A stretch of DNA of 33,616 nt. Source: an uncultured Flavobacteriaceae bacterium. Lineage in GTDB: Bacteria > Bacteroidota > Bacteroidia > Flavobacteriales > Flavobacteriaceae. The notes under the pieces are model-generated. The model was not told the origin of the DNA, made no database searches, and was given only the letters and a program-made list of their open reading frames with translations. This document shows positions 1-7,846 of this stretch, one piece after another. The stretch is from positions 1-33,616 of the forward strand of contig CAJXEB010000023.1 of NCBI GenBank assembly GCA_913052585.1, in the 5' to 3' direction. A program made the translations under genes and the position numbers. Positions within the stretch are counted from its first letter, which is position 1. Every line of letters begins with the position of its first letter.

Positions 1-178
1 AAATAATTCCCAGCAATGCGGGAACACTATTTTTTAAGGGAGAGTTTTTAAAATGACCGGTAATAAATGAAATATTTCCTTTCCAATCGATAAGCTTGTC
101 TGCTCCTGATTGTATAAAAGTTACAATAAGAAAAAATAGAATTAATACTTCTGCGGGATAGTTAGATAAAACATTCAT
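1..178 (-). CDS. DoxX-like small membrane protein, 5' part
   Basis: This is the N-terminal part (about 59 residues) of a minus-strand gene that runs off the left edge. It starts at the ATG at 178-176 and has no stop in the window. The peptide opens with MNVLSNYPAEVLILFFLIV, one hydrophobic helix, followed by IQSGADKLIDWKGN and ITGHFKNSPLK. This helix-then-GxDKLxDW pattern resembles DoxX/MauE-type membrane proteins of flavobacteria, which are about 120-150 residues with four helices. Their role is poorly defined (thiosulfate:quinone oxidoreductase subunit or redox-related in other groups). It follows the hydroxyacid dehydrogenase gene on the same strand after a gap of about 107 bases. The family call rests on recognition of a partial sequence only. 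Confidence 0.6.
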   Translation of the reverse strand, partial: MNVLSNYPAEVLILFFLIVTFIQSGADKLIDWKGNISFITGHFKNSPLKNSVPALLGII

Positions 179-285
179 AGGGTTTGTTGTATTTAGGTGC
201 TTATTTAATGTTAGTTTAAAATGTGTTTGTAATGTTCCGGATGCAATATTAAGAGCGGTTATGGAATTTATACTATTGCGGTATT

Positions 286-1227
286 TTATTTTGAAAACAG
301 CGCAGTAATTTTATCCGCAACAGTTTTTGCTAATTTAATATGACTTTCTGTCGTCCAACCCGCGACATGCGGAGAGAGCAATACATTGTTTGCATTGATT
401 AAGTATTCAAAAGCTTCAGGCACATTATTCTTAGAAAAAAGATGTTCAAAAGAGGCTTTTTCGTACTCTAAAACATCTAAAGCTGCACCTCGTATTTTAC
501 CGGATTTTAAAGCAGCCACTAAATCTGTTGTAAGAACTGCAGATCCCCGAGCTGTGTTTATGAGCCAAAAGTTTTTCTTAAACCCATTTATAAAAGCGGT
601 ATTTATAAATTGAGATGTAGCTTTTGTTTGGGGAGTGTGTATGCTCAAAACATCTGCTTTTTCTTGTATGTCTTTTAGTGTTGTCTGTGAGCAATTCGCA
701 TCGGAAACTTCAGGTTTTAAGTCGTAACAAAGCACTTTTACATCAAAACCTTTTAGCTTTTTAGCAAAAGATTTCCCCATGTTTCCATAACCAATTAGGG
801 CGACTGTTTTACCATCAAGTTCTATTCCACGGTTCTCTTCGCGCAGCCATTTTCCTTGTTTCACTTCTTGGTTGGCTTTGGTTAACTTGTTAAACAAGGA
901 CAATAGCATCCCTAAAGTATGTTCTCCAACAGCGTTCCTGTTGCCCTCCGGCGCTGCAATTAAGGTAATTCCTTGACGTTTGGCATACTCACAATCTATA
1001 TTTTCTAGTCCGGCGCCAACCCTACCAATAAATTTAAGGGATGTTGCTTTGCTTAAAAAGTTTTCATCAATAGAAAAGCGGCTGCGGATAATGAATCCGT
1101 CATAGTCGTGAATCTTTGCTTCAACGGCTGCTTTTGAAGAAGTGTAGTCTTCGTCATTTGTAAAACCAGCTGCAGTGAGCGCTTCTATTAATAAAGGATG
1201 ATTTGAATCAAGATGTAGAATTTTCAT
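286..1227 (-). CDS. D-isomer-specific 2-hydroxyacid dehydrogenase (phosphoglycerate dehydrogenase-like)
   Basis: A 313-residue cytoplasmic NAD-dependent oxidoreductase that interconverts a 2-oxoacid and a D-2-hydroxyacid. The N-terminal catalytic half carries GRVGAGLENID (about 69-79). The Rossmann domain carries GYGNMG (146-151) followed by the acidic residue in CYD (169). The expected catalytic residues are visible: Arg227 in NTARGSAV, a Glu in ALDVLEYE (about 254) and His287 in SPHVAGW. There is no C-terminal ACT domain, so it is the short SerA-like form; substrate cannot be read from sequence. It may be a 3-phosphoglycerate dehydrogenase, a glyoxylate/hydroxypyruvate reductase or another member. 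It lies 9 bases downstream of panB and is probably co-transcribed with it. An ATG start is used. Confidence 0.88.
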   Translation of the reverse strand: MKILHLDSNHPLLIEALTAAGFTNDEDYTSSKAAVEAKIHDYDGFIIRSRFSIDENFLSKATSLKFIGRVGAGLENIDCEYAKRQGITLIAAPEGNRNAVGEHTLGMLLSLFNKLTKANQEVKQGKWLREENRGIELDGKTVALIGYGNMGKSFAKKLKGFDVKVLCYDLKPEVSDANCSQTTLKDIQEKADVLSIHTPQTKATSQFINTAFINGFKKNFWLINTARGSAVLTTDLVAALKSGKIRGAALDVLEYEKASFEHLFSKNNVPEAFEYLINANNVLLSPHVAGWTTESHIKLAKTVADKITALFSK

Positions 1228-1236
1228 AACACCCCT

Positions 1237-2055
1237 TTAATATTGCTCTTTGTCACTCGGGAAGTCACCACTTTTCACATCAGAAATATAGTTTTCGAAG
1301 GCACCTGTCATCTCTTTATACAAATCTAAATAACGTCTTAAAAAACGAGGGTTAAACTCATGGGTCATTCCTAACATATCGTGCGTTACTAAAACTTGTC
1401 CGTCAACACCACCTCCAGCACCAATTCCGATAATAGGAATTTGAACACTTTTGGCAACTTCTTCAGCAAGTTTAGCAGGTACTTTTTCTAATACAATAGC
1501 AAAACATCCAATTTTTTCAAGCATTAAAGCATCACTTTTAAGTTGTTCAGCTTCTTCCTCTTCTTTAGCTCTAACCGTATAAGTTCCAAATTTATAAATA
1601 GACTGTGGTGTAAGTCCCAAATGCCCCATAACTGGTATTCCGGCATTTAATATTCTTTTTACAGAATCTTTAATTTCTTTCCCACCTTCCAATTTAACAG
1701 CGTGACCACCACTTTCCTTCATGATTCTAATAGCAGACCGTAAAGCCTCTTTAGGATCACTTTGGTAAGCCCCAAAAGGTAAGTCTACCACTACCAAGCA
1801 TCGCTCTATAGCTCTCACTACCGAGGAAGCATGGTAAATCATTTCGTTTAAAGTAATAGGAAGTGTAGTCTCGTGCCCTGCCATAACATTGGAAGCAGAA
1901 TCACCTACTAGTATAACATCAATACCAGCATTATCCACAATCTTTGCCATGGTATAATCGTATGCAGTTAGCATAGAAATTTTTTCACCTTTACTTTTCA
2001 TATCTACCAATGTTTTGGTAGTAATGCGTTTGTACTCTTTTTTAGCTATACTCAT
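1237..2055 (-). CDS. panB: 3-methyl-2-oxobutanoate hydroxymethyltransferase
   Basis: Ketopantoate hydroxymethyltransferase, first committed enzyme of pantothenate/coenzyme A synthesis. It transfers a hydroxymethyl group from 5,10-methylene-tetrahydrofolate to 2-oxoisovalerate. At 272 residues it has the usual length. Family signatures are [19 protein letters not shown], the metal-binding [16 protein letters not shown] segment, [11 protein letters not shown], the acid in VKLEGG, and [12 protein letters not shown]. It is a cytoplasmic (beta/alpha)8 enzyme, decameric in other bacteria. Its neighbours are a hydroxyacid dehydrogenase 9 bases downstream and sdaA 46 bases upstream, all on the minus strand. 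A weak -7-like TACATTTA lies just upstream of the start. No panC or panD is in the window. Confidence 0.96.
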   Translation of the reverse strand: MSIAKKEYKRITTKTLVDMKSKGEKISMLTAYDYTMAKIVDNAGIDVILVGDSASNVMAGHETTLPITLNEMIYHASSVVRAIERCLVVVDLPFGAYQSDPKEALRSAIRIMKESGGHAVKLEGGKEIKDSVKRILNAGIPVMGHLGLTPQSIYKFGTYTVRAKEEEEAEQLKSDALMLEKIGCFAIVLEKVPAKLAEEVAKSVQIPIIGIGAGGGVDGQVLVTHDMLGMTHEFNPRFLRRYLDLYKEMTGAFENYISDVKSGDFPSDKEQY

Positions 2056-2101
2056 AGTGTAACAAATTGGATGGTAAATGTACTAATTTTGCAACGCATA
2101 A

Positions 2102-3526
2102 TTAACAATCGCTTAAACTTACTTTTACAGCTAAACCTCCTTCACTAGTTTCTTTGTATTTGGTATTCATATCCTTTGCAGTTTCCCACATAGTTTCTAT
2201 TACCTTGTCTAGCGGAACTTTCGCTTTAGATGGATCACTGTCAAGTGCCATCTCACATGCATTTATTGCTTTTATAGCACCCATTGCATTTCGTTCAATA
2301 CAAGGAATCTGAACTAATCCAGCTATTGGGTCGCAAGTAAGACCTAAGTGATGTTCCATAGCGATTTCACTTGCAATCGATACCTGTTCTGGGGTTCCAC
2401 CCATTATCTCAGTTAAAGCTCCTGCAGCCATTGCAGCCGAAACTCCTATTTCTGCTTGACAACCTCCCATAGCCGCCGAAATAGTCGCTCCCTTTTTAAA
2501 GAGACTTCCTATTTCGCCACTTACTAATAAGAATTTTTTAATTTCTTCAAAACCAGCTTCATGATTTTCGATGACTAGATAGTACATTAATACCGCAGGG
2601 ATTACTCCAGCACTTCCATTTGTAGGAGCGGTTACCACTCTACCAAGTGAAGCATTCACTTCATTTACAGCTAAAGCAAAACAAGAAACCCATTTTAAAA
2701 TTTGTCGAAATTTCACTTCGGTGCTTCTAATAGCTGCTATCCACTCTTCTATATTTGTATAATTAGTGTTGCCTATTAATCTTTTATGAGTGTCAAAAGC
2801 TCTTCTATGTACGTTTAAACCGCCAGGCAATGTTCCTTCGGTGTGACAGCCCTCATACATAGATTCAAGCATCACTTGCCAAATAGCCTTTATTTTTTCA
2901 TCAATCTCTTTTTCAGAACGAAGTGCTTTTTCATTCTCATATACGATTTCAGAAATGCTTTTATCTTCAGCTTTGCAATATGCTAATAATTCGGTTGCTT
3001 TTGAAATTGGAAATGGGAAATGGGAAAACAATTCACCTTTCTTTTTGGCCCGCTTACGCTCTTTTTTTACTACAAAGCCACCTCCAATAGAATAATAGGT
3101 AGTAGCCTGTTTTTTTCCATTTTTAAGAATGGCATTAAATGTCATTCCATTGGGATGAAATTCTAAAAATTTTCGATGGAAGGTGATTTCCTTTTCACAA
3201 TTAAAAGCGATGTCTTTTTCACTATTAAAATTTAATAATTGTTTAGTCTTAACCCTCGTTATAGTTTCTTCTATTTTTTCTGTAGGAAAGGTAACAGGAT
3301 CAAAACCAGAAAGTCCTAAAAGCACAGCAATATCTGTAGCATGGCCTTTCCCTGTTAAAGAAAGAGAACCGTATAGATCGACCGAAATACTAGCTACTTC
3401 TTCAAATAGATCTTGTGCTTTTAGTTCTTCAATCCATCTTCCTGCAGCTCGCCACGGACCTAAGGTATGTGAACTAGAAGGCCCAATACCAATTTTTAAC
3501 ATGTCGAAAATACTGATACTCTCCAT
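2102..3526 (-). CDS. sdaA: L-serine ammonia-lyase (fused beta and alpha domains)
   Basis: Iron-sulfur L-serine dehydratase converting L-serine to pyruvate and ammonia in the cytoplasm. It is 474 residues, the single-chain form. The N-terminal beta domain begins with IFDMLKIGIGPSSSHTLGPW; the C-terminal alpha domain carries CHTEGTLPGGLNVHRRA and TAPTNGSAGVIPAVL. Cysteines expected to ligate the [4Fe-4S] cluster occur in GGCQAEIGVS, LTCDPIAG and IPCIERNAMG. A basic stretch (KKERKRAKKKG) lies between the beta-domain core and the alpha domain. The gene is divergent from umuD; a perfect -7 element on the minus strand precedes its ATG by about 17 bases. Family assignment is firm. Confidence 0.95.
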   Translation of the reverse strand: MESISIFDMLKIGIGPSSSHTLGPWRAAGRWIEELKAQDLFEEVASISVDLYGSLSLTGKGHATDIAVLLGLSGFDPVTFPTEKIEETITRVKTKQLLNFNSEKDIAFNCEKEITFHRKFLEFHPNGMTFNAILKNGKKQATTYYSIGGGFVVKKERKRAKKKGELFSHFPFPISKATELLAYCKAEDKSISEIVYENEKALRSEKEIDEKIKAIWQVMLESMYEGCHTEGTLPGGLNVHRRAFDTHKRLIGNTNYTNIEEWIAAIRSTEVKFRQILKWVSCFALAVNEVNASLGRVVTAPTNGSAGVIPAVLMYYLVIENHEAGFEEIKKFLLVSGEIGSLFKKGATISAAMGGCQAEIGVSAAMAAGALTEIMGGTPEQVSIASEIAMEHHLGLTCDPIAGLVQIPCIERNAMGAIKAINACEMALDSDPSKAKVPLDKVIETMWETAKDMNTKYKETSEGGLAVKVSLSDC

Positions 3527-3543
3527 AGTTATTTTTAAGGAGG

Positions 3544-3551
3544 CAAATGTA
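3544..3551 (-). promoter_or_regulatory. Bacteroidota -7 promoter element for sdaA
   Basis: On the minus strand this reads TACATTTG, a perfect match to the Bacteroidota TAnnTTTG element. It lies 17 bases upstream of the sdaA ATG. No good TTTG -33 box is present at 19-21 bases; the position holds CTTTC. The divergent umuD promoter region starts about 45 bases further upstream. Confidence 0.5.
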
Positions 3552-3595
3552 ACCTATATTCAATGGATAGGAAAGGTAGAATTTGTTGAAAAATA

Positions 3596-3639
3596 ATGGA
3601 AATAGTCCATAGTTTTTATGGATATATTCCATAATTTTG
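3596..3639 (+). promoter_or_regulatory. umuDC promoter with phased operator half-sites
   Basis: Four alternating half-sites ATGGA / TCCATA / TATGGA / TCCATA lie at 3596-3600, 3606-3611, 3617-3622 and 3628-3633, each separated by exactly five bases, so the repeat step is about 11 bp (one helical turn). The last half-site overlaps a perfect -7 element TAATTTTG (3632-3639), which is four bases before the umuD ATG at 3644. The 12-mer ATGGATATATTC at 3618-3629 recurs at 3644-3655 across the start codon. Overlap of operator and -7 box suggests repression. The cognate regulator is not in the window; a LexA-like SOS repressor is one possibility. Confidence 0.65.
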
Positions 3640-3643
3640 AAGA

Positions 3644-4012
3644 ATGGATATATTCTCATCAGGAAAACTTAGCGAAATAAAGAATAGACATGCTCCGGAG
3701 GTGTCCAAACAAACAGGTTTTCCGAGTCCTGCGACGCATTATGCAGAGCCAAGTATCGATTTGCATAAAGAATTAATAGCGAATCGCGACGCTACTTTTT
3801 TTGTACGAATAGATGGGGATGAACTCTCATATTATAATATTTGGGATAAAGATGTATTGTTAATTGACCGATCATTAAAACCTAAAAAAAATGATTTGGT
3901 ATTGGCGGTTATTGATGGAGAATTTAAAGTGATTAAATTTCCTGAAGTATTTTTAGAAACTGAATTCGTTCTTTGGGGATTGATTAGTTATATTATTCAT
4001 TACGCTCGATGA
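3644..4012 (+). CDS. umuD: UmuD-like S24-family protein lacking the catalytic dyad
   Basis: A 122-residue UmuD homologue encoded just before umuC and overlapping it by four bases (ATGA). UmuD normally self-cleaves through a Ser/Lys dyad and is the accessory subunit of polymerase V. As I recall the E. coli protein, residues 1-99 align without gaps: TGFPSPA at the cleavage region, DLHKELI, then FVRIDGDELSYYNI where the family has GDSM, and VIDGEFKVIKF where E. coli has VDGEFTVKKL. Position 60 is therefore Glu instead of the nucleophilic Ser, and position 97 is Ile instead of the general-base Lys. The C-terminal part is about 17 residues shorter than in E. coli. The fold is probably kept but self-cleavage should be impossible. 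The ATG at 3644 lies directly after the -7 element. Confidence 0.85.
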   Translation: MDIFSSGKLSEIKNRHAPEVSKQTGFPSPATHYAEPSIDLHKELIANRDATFFVRIDGDELSYYNIWDKDVLLIDRSLKPKKNDLVLAVIDGEFKVIKFPEVFLETEFVLWGLISYIIHYAR

Positions 4013-5289
4013 TTGCCTTGGTAGATTGTAATAGTTTTTATGCTACGTGTGAGCAAGTATTTCGTCCCGATTTATGGGGGAAACCTGTTGTGGTGCTTAG
4101 TAATAATGACGGTTGTGTAATTGCTGCCAACAAAGAAGCGAAGGCTATTTCAGAAATTCCTATGTTTGAGCCTGTTTTTAAAATTAAAAAGCAATTAATT
4201 GAAAATAAAGTTACTTTTTTTTCTTCTAACTATACCCTTTATGGCGAAATGTCACAACGTGTGATGAATATTCTTAGTGCTTTTTCACCACAAGTTGAGA
4301 TTTATAGTATCGATGAGGCTTTTGTAGATATTTCAGGAATGGAATATGTTTCTTTGAACCAATATGGTCATCAGATGAAGGATACCATTTTTCAATATAC
4401 GGGGCTTCCTGTAGGAGTGGGGATAGCCCCCACTAAGGTATTGGCGAAATTGGCAAGTAAAATTTCTAAGAAAAGAGCTTCAGAAAACAAGGGTGTTTTT
4501 GTAATAGATTCCGAAGAAAAAAGAATTGAAGCCCTAAAATGGGCAACTATAAAAACGGTCTGGGGAATTGGAAGTAAACATGCAAAGCGTCTAAAAAATA
4601 TAGGAATTTTTACAGCTTATGAATTTACGCAGCTTCCAGAAGAATGGGTTCGGAAAAATATGACGGTGGTAGGAGTTCGTATTTGGAATGAATTAAAAGG
4701 AATACCAAGTATCGAATTTAGAACGATGCCCAAATCAAAACAATGCATTAGCACTGCAAAATCGTTTGGGAAAAAATTGGAAGATTTGGGAATGATTCAA
4801 GAAGCTTGCTCTTATTATATTAGTGAGGTTAGTGAAGTGCTTCGGAATCAAAAATCTTGCGCAACCTATCTTCAGGTATTTTTACATACCAATTACTTTA
4901 GCGACCGCGATAAACAATACTCTAATAGTGTTACCGTAACCCTAAGTATTCCTACCAGCGATACATTTGTTTTGATTTCAGAAGCAAAAAAAGCATTGAA
5001 CGCTATTTATAAACCAGGTTATCGCTTTAAAAAAGTAGGAGTGAGCTTAAGTGGTATTATTCCGAGTGAATATGTGCAGGGTAATTTATTTATAGCACCT
5101 CCACGATGGGATAAAAAAGAGTTAATGAATGTTTTTGACATGATTAACAGTAAATACGGAAAGTCTACGTTGTTTTCAGGTTTGGTTGGAACTCGTGTAA
5201 AAGAATGGGAATTAACAAAAAAAGACCGAAGCCCTCGGTATACTACACAATGGAACGAACTATTAACGGTAAAAGCGAATAAGTATTAA
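4009..5289 (+). CDS. umuC: Y-family DNA polymerase V catalytic subunit
   Basis: Translesion DNA polymerase catalytic subunit, 426 residues (E. coli UmuC is 422). It copies past damaged bases with low fidelity during the SOS response. Palm-domain acids are visible: Asp6 in MIALVDCNSFYATCE and Asp102-Glu103 in YSIDEAFVD. Other family motifs are VVVLSNNDGCVIAAN, GVGIAPTKVLAKLAS and the helix-hairpin-helix region VWGIGSKHAKRLKNIGI. The little-finger and C-terminal domains are complete, so the polymerase looks intact although its UmuD partner is unusual. The start overlaps the umuD stop, implying translational coupling, and the pair is expressed from the operator-bearing promoter upstream of umuD. 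Confidence 0.95.
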   Translation: MIALVDCNSFYATCEQVFRPDLWGKPVVVLSNNDGCVIAANKEAKAISEIPMFEPVFKIKKQLIENKVTFFSSNYTLYGEMSQRVMNILSAFSPQVEIYSIDEAFVDISGMEYVSLNQYGHQMKDTIFQYTGLPVGVGIAPTKVLAKLASKISKKRASENKGVFVIDSEEKRIEALKWATIKTVWGIGSKHAKRLKNIGIFTAYEFTQLPEEWVRKNMTVVGVRIWNELKGIPSIEFRTMPKSKQCISTAKSFGKKLEDLGMIQEACSYYISEVSEVLRNQKSCATYLQVFLHTNYFSDRDKQYSNSVTVTLSIPTSDTFVLISEAKKALNAIYKPGYRFKKVGVSLSGIIPSEYVQGNLFIAPPRWDKKELMNVFDMINSKYGKSTLFSGLVGTRVKEWELTKKDRSPRYTTQWNELLTVKANKY

Positions 5290-5340
5290 ATTTAACTACC
5301 TTTTTAAGAATAAATCTGCCACCCTGTCATATCAAACCTA

Positions 5341-5357
5341 CTGGCATAAAGATTGCC
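5341..5357 (+). promoter_or_regulatory. Sigma-54-like -24/-12 promoter upstream of dnaK
   Basis: The sequence CTGGCATAAAGATTGCC matches the sigma-54 consensus YTGGCACGNNNNTTGCW at the GG (5343-5344) and GC (5355-5356) dinucleotides with exactly the required 12-bp step, and at the surrounding T-GGCA and TTGC bases. Mismatches are the C, G and W positions. A start about 12 bases after the GC would give a dnaK leader near 58 bases. The same bases form a TGGCA-N7-TGCCA inverted repeat, so a repressor operator is the alternative reading. No CIRCE element is present. Confidence 0.5.
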
Positions 5358-5425
5358 ATATACAAATTGTCTCATTAATTTTTGAGATTTTAATTTTTTG
5401 ATAAATAAAAATATAATTTATAGTT

Positions 5426-7336
5426 ATGAGTAAAATAATAGGAATCGATTTAGGAACAACCAACTCTTGTGTGGCTGTAATGGAAGGTAGTGAGCCAACC
5501 GTAATTCCTAATGCTGAAGGAAAAAGAACAACACCCTCAGTTATTGCATTTGTAGAAGATGGTGAAATTAAAGTTGGAGACCCTGCAAAAAGACAAGCAG
5601 TGACTAACCCAACAAAAACTATTTCTTCTATAAAAAGATTTATGGGAAATACGTTCACTGAATCTAGTAAAGAAGCAAAACATGCTGCTTATAAAGTAGT
5701 AAAAGGGGACAACGATACTGCTCGTGTAGATATCGATGGTAGAATGTACACTCCACAAGAACTTTCTGCAATGATTCTTCAAAAAATGAAGAAAACTGCA
5801 GAAGATTATTTAGGACATAGTGTAACGGAAGCTGTAATTACAGTACCAGCATATTTTAACGATAGTCAGCGTCACGCAACTAAAGAAGCAGGTGAAATTG
5901 CTGGATTAAAAGTTAGAAGAATCATCAACGAGCCAACGGCAGCTGCTTTAGCTTACGGAATGGACAAAAAGGGTACAGACCAAAAAATCGTAGTATTTGA
6001 TTTTGGTGGAGGTACTCATGATGTTTCTATCCTTGAATTAGGAGATGGTGTATTTGAGGTATTATCTACCGATGGTGACACACACTTAGGAGGAGATGAT
6101 GTTGATCAAAAAATTATTAACTGGTTAGCTGAAGAATTTAAGAATGATGAAGCTATAGACTTACGTGATGACCCAATGGCATTACAACGTTTAAAAGAAG
6201 CTGCAGAAAAAGCAAAAATTGAATTATCTGCTGCTGCGCAAACAGAAATTAATTTGCCTTACGTTACTGCTACTGCTAGTGGACCAAAGCACTTGGTAAG
6301 AACATTATCAAAATCTAAATTTGAGCAGTTAATTGATGATTTAGTAAAACGTACAATTGCACCTTGTGAAAAAGCATTAAAAGATGCTGGACTTTCAAAA
6401 AGCGATATTGACGAAATTATCTTAGTAGGTGGATCTACTCGTATTCCTGCAGTGCAAGAAGCGGTAGAAAAATTCTTTGGTAAAAAACCAAATAAAGGAG
6501 TAAATCCAGATGAGGTAGTTGCTTTAGGAGCTGCGATTCAAGGTGGTGTGTTAACAGGAGATGTAAAAGATGTATTGTTATTAGATGTAACTCCACTTTC
6601 TTTAGGGATTGAAACTATGGGTGGTGTAATGACTCATTTAATTGAATCTAACACAACTATTCCAACGAAGAAATCACAGGTATTTTCGACAGCTGCAGAC
6701 AATCAACCAAGTGTTGAAATTCATGCAATGCAAGGAGAACGTCCTATGGCTACAGATAATAAAACGATTGGTCGTTTTCATTTAGATGGTATTCCGCCAG
6801 CACAAAGAGGTACTCCACAAATTGAAGTAACTTTTGATATTGATGCTAACGGAATCATTAAAGTAAGTGCTACCGATAAAGCAACTGGAAAATCTCAAGA
6901 TATTCGTATTGAATCATCTTCAGGATTAACAGACGAGGAAGTACAAAAAATGAAACAAGATGCAGAAGCAAATGCAGAATCTGACAAATTAGCGAAAGAG
7001 AAAGCTGACAAGTTAAATGAAGCGGATGCAATGATTTTTCAAACTGAAAAGCAACTGACTGAGTTTGGAGATAAAATATCTGATGACAATAAAAAGCCAG
7101 TTGAAGAAGCGTTAGAAGAATTGAAAAAAGCTTATGAAACTAAAGAAATTGAAACTATTCAACCAGCTTTAGATAAAATCAACGAAGCTTGGAAAGCTGC
7201 ATCTGAAGAGATGTACAAAGCACAGGCTGAAGCTCAACAAAATGGAGGAGCGCCAACAGGAGATGCTGAAGCACAAGGAGAAGCTACAGAAGAAAACAGT
7301 GATGTAGAAGATGTAGACTTCGAAGAAGTAAAATAA
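5426..7336 (+). CDS. dnaK: Hsp70 chaperone DnaK
   Basis: Cytoplasmic ATP-dependent chaperone, 636 residues, the usual length. The nucleotide-binding domain shows [18 protein letters not shown] at the N-terminus, the phosphate-2 motif [15 protein letters not shown] (about 191-205) and the adenosine motif [13 protein letters not shown]. The interdomain linker is [16 protein letters not shown], followed by the beta-sandwich and helical lid. The C-terminus is acidic ([11 protein letters not shown]), the EEVD-like tail typical of bacterial DnaK. It stands alone: no grpE or dnaJ is next to it. A sigma-54-like promoter lies 69 bases upstream of the ATG and a strong hairpin terminator follows the stop. 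Confidence 0.98.
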   Translation: MSKIIGIDLGTTNSCVAVMEGSEPTVIPNAEGKRTTPSVIAFVEDGEIKVGDPAKRQAVTNPTKTISSIKRFMGNTFTESSKEAKHAAYKVVKGDNDTARVDIDGRMYTPQELSAMILQKMKKTAEDYLGHSVTEAVITVPAYFNDSQRHATKEAGEIAGLKVRRIINEPTAAALAYGMDKKGTDQKIVVFDFGGGTHDVSILELGDGVFEVLSTDGDTHLGGDDVDQKIINWLAEEFKNDEAIDLRDDPMALQRLKEAAEKAKIELSAAAQTEINLPYVTATASGPKHLVRTLSKSKFEQLIDDLVKRTIAPCEKALKDAGLSKSDIDEIILVGGSTRIPAVQEAVEKFFGKKPNKGVNPDEVVALGAAIQGGVLTGDVKDVLLLDVTPLSLGIETMGGVMTHLIESNTTIPTKKSQVFSTAADNQPSVEIHAMQGERPMATDNKTIGRFHLDGIPPAQRGTPQIEVTFDIDANGIIKVSATDKATGKSQDIRIESSSGLTDEEVQKMKQDAEANAESDKLAKEKADKLNEADAMIFQTEKQLTEFGDKISDDNKKPVEEALEELKKAYETKEIETIQPALDKINEAWKAASEEMYKAQAEAQQNGGAPTGDAEAQGEATEENSDVEDVDFEEVK

Positions 7337-7358
7337 GATCTGTTATAAATATAGTTTT

Positions 7359-7386
7359 AAAAGCGACCCATTGGGTCGCTTTTTTT
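7359..7386 (+). terminator. Rho-independent terminator of dnaK
   Basis: An inverted repeat AAAAGCGACCCA / TGGGTCGCTTTT closes over a tight loop and runs into a T tract, starting 22 bases after the dnaK stop codon. Confidence 0.9.
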
Positions 7387-7446
7387 ATGATATAAATAAA
7401 AAATATTCTATATTAGTCATATTAAATTAACAAAAAAACAAACAAA

Positions 7447-7773
7447 ATGAAAAAATTATTATTTGTAGTAACAATGCTAGCTGTCTTAGGTTTTTCAGTT
7501 ACATCTTGTAAATCTGAAGCGAAAAAAGAAACGGAAGAAATAACAACTGAAGTTGTTGAAGAAGTAAAAGAAATTAAAGAAGAGATAAAAGAGGAAATGG
7601 CTATGGAAACATACCAATGTCCTATGAAGTGTGAAGAAGGAAAAACATATGATGCTCCGGGGCAATGTATAGTTTGTGAAATGGATTTAAAAAAAGTAGA
7701 AGGTGATGTTGAAAAGCACGAGCATAAAGAAGGCGAAGAACATGATCACGGTTCTGAAGAACAAGAAGGGTAA
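7447..7773 (+). CDS. Small lipoprotein with heavy-metal-binding domain
   Basis: A 108-residue predicted lipoprotein. The N-terminus MKKLLFVVTMLAVLGFSVTSC ends in a lipobox with Cys21 as the lipidated residue. A Glu/Lys-rich spacer (about 22-50) follows, then YQCPMKCEEGKTYDAPGQC with CEMDL, which has the CP-M...C..C-M-L arrangement of the heavy-metal-binding domain found with copper/cation efflux systems. The tail EKHEHKEGEEHDHG is His- and acid-rich and could also bind metal. It probably sits in the periplasm or outer membrane and binds Cu, Zn or a similar ion; the metal cannot be read from sequence. Terminators on both sides make it a single-gene unit, and no efflux pump is nearby. Confidence 0.82.
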   Translation: MKKLLFVVTMLAVLGFSVTSCKSEAKKETEEITTEVVEEVKEIKEEIKEEMAMETYQCPMKCEEGKTYDAPGQCIVCEMDLKKVEGDVEKHEHKEGEEHDHGSEEQEG

Positions 7774-7793
7774 TTTATTAATATTGTAATAAT

Positions 7794-7827
7794 AAAAAAA
7801 GCAGCTTTTTAAAAGCTGCTTTTTTTT
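7794..7827. terminator. Bidirectional terminator between lipoprotein and LRR gene
   Basis: A near-perfect palindrome: an A tract, GCAGCTTTT, AAAAGCTGC and a T tract of eight. It lies 20 bases after the lipoprotein stop and 19 bases beyond the stop of the convergent LRR gene, so it can terminate both. Confidence 0.88.
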
Positions 7828-7846
7828 ATTAGTTTAGTTTTATATT

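Noticed and set aside
3009-3030. Tandem GGAAATG-like repeat within sdaA
   Set aside because: Only about two short copies and it encodes the family-typical HFPFPI region, so it is explained by coding constraint.
3183-3596. 137-codon plus-strand open frame antisense to sdaA
   Set aside because: It lies mostly over the well-supported sdaA gene on the other strand, gives no family-like protein, and runs through the sdaA promoter.
5338-5658. 106-codon minus-strand open frame over the start of dnaK
   Set aside because: A shadow of the dnaK coding frame; no recognisable domain.
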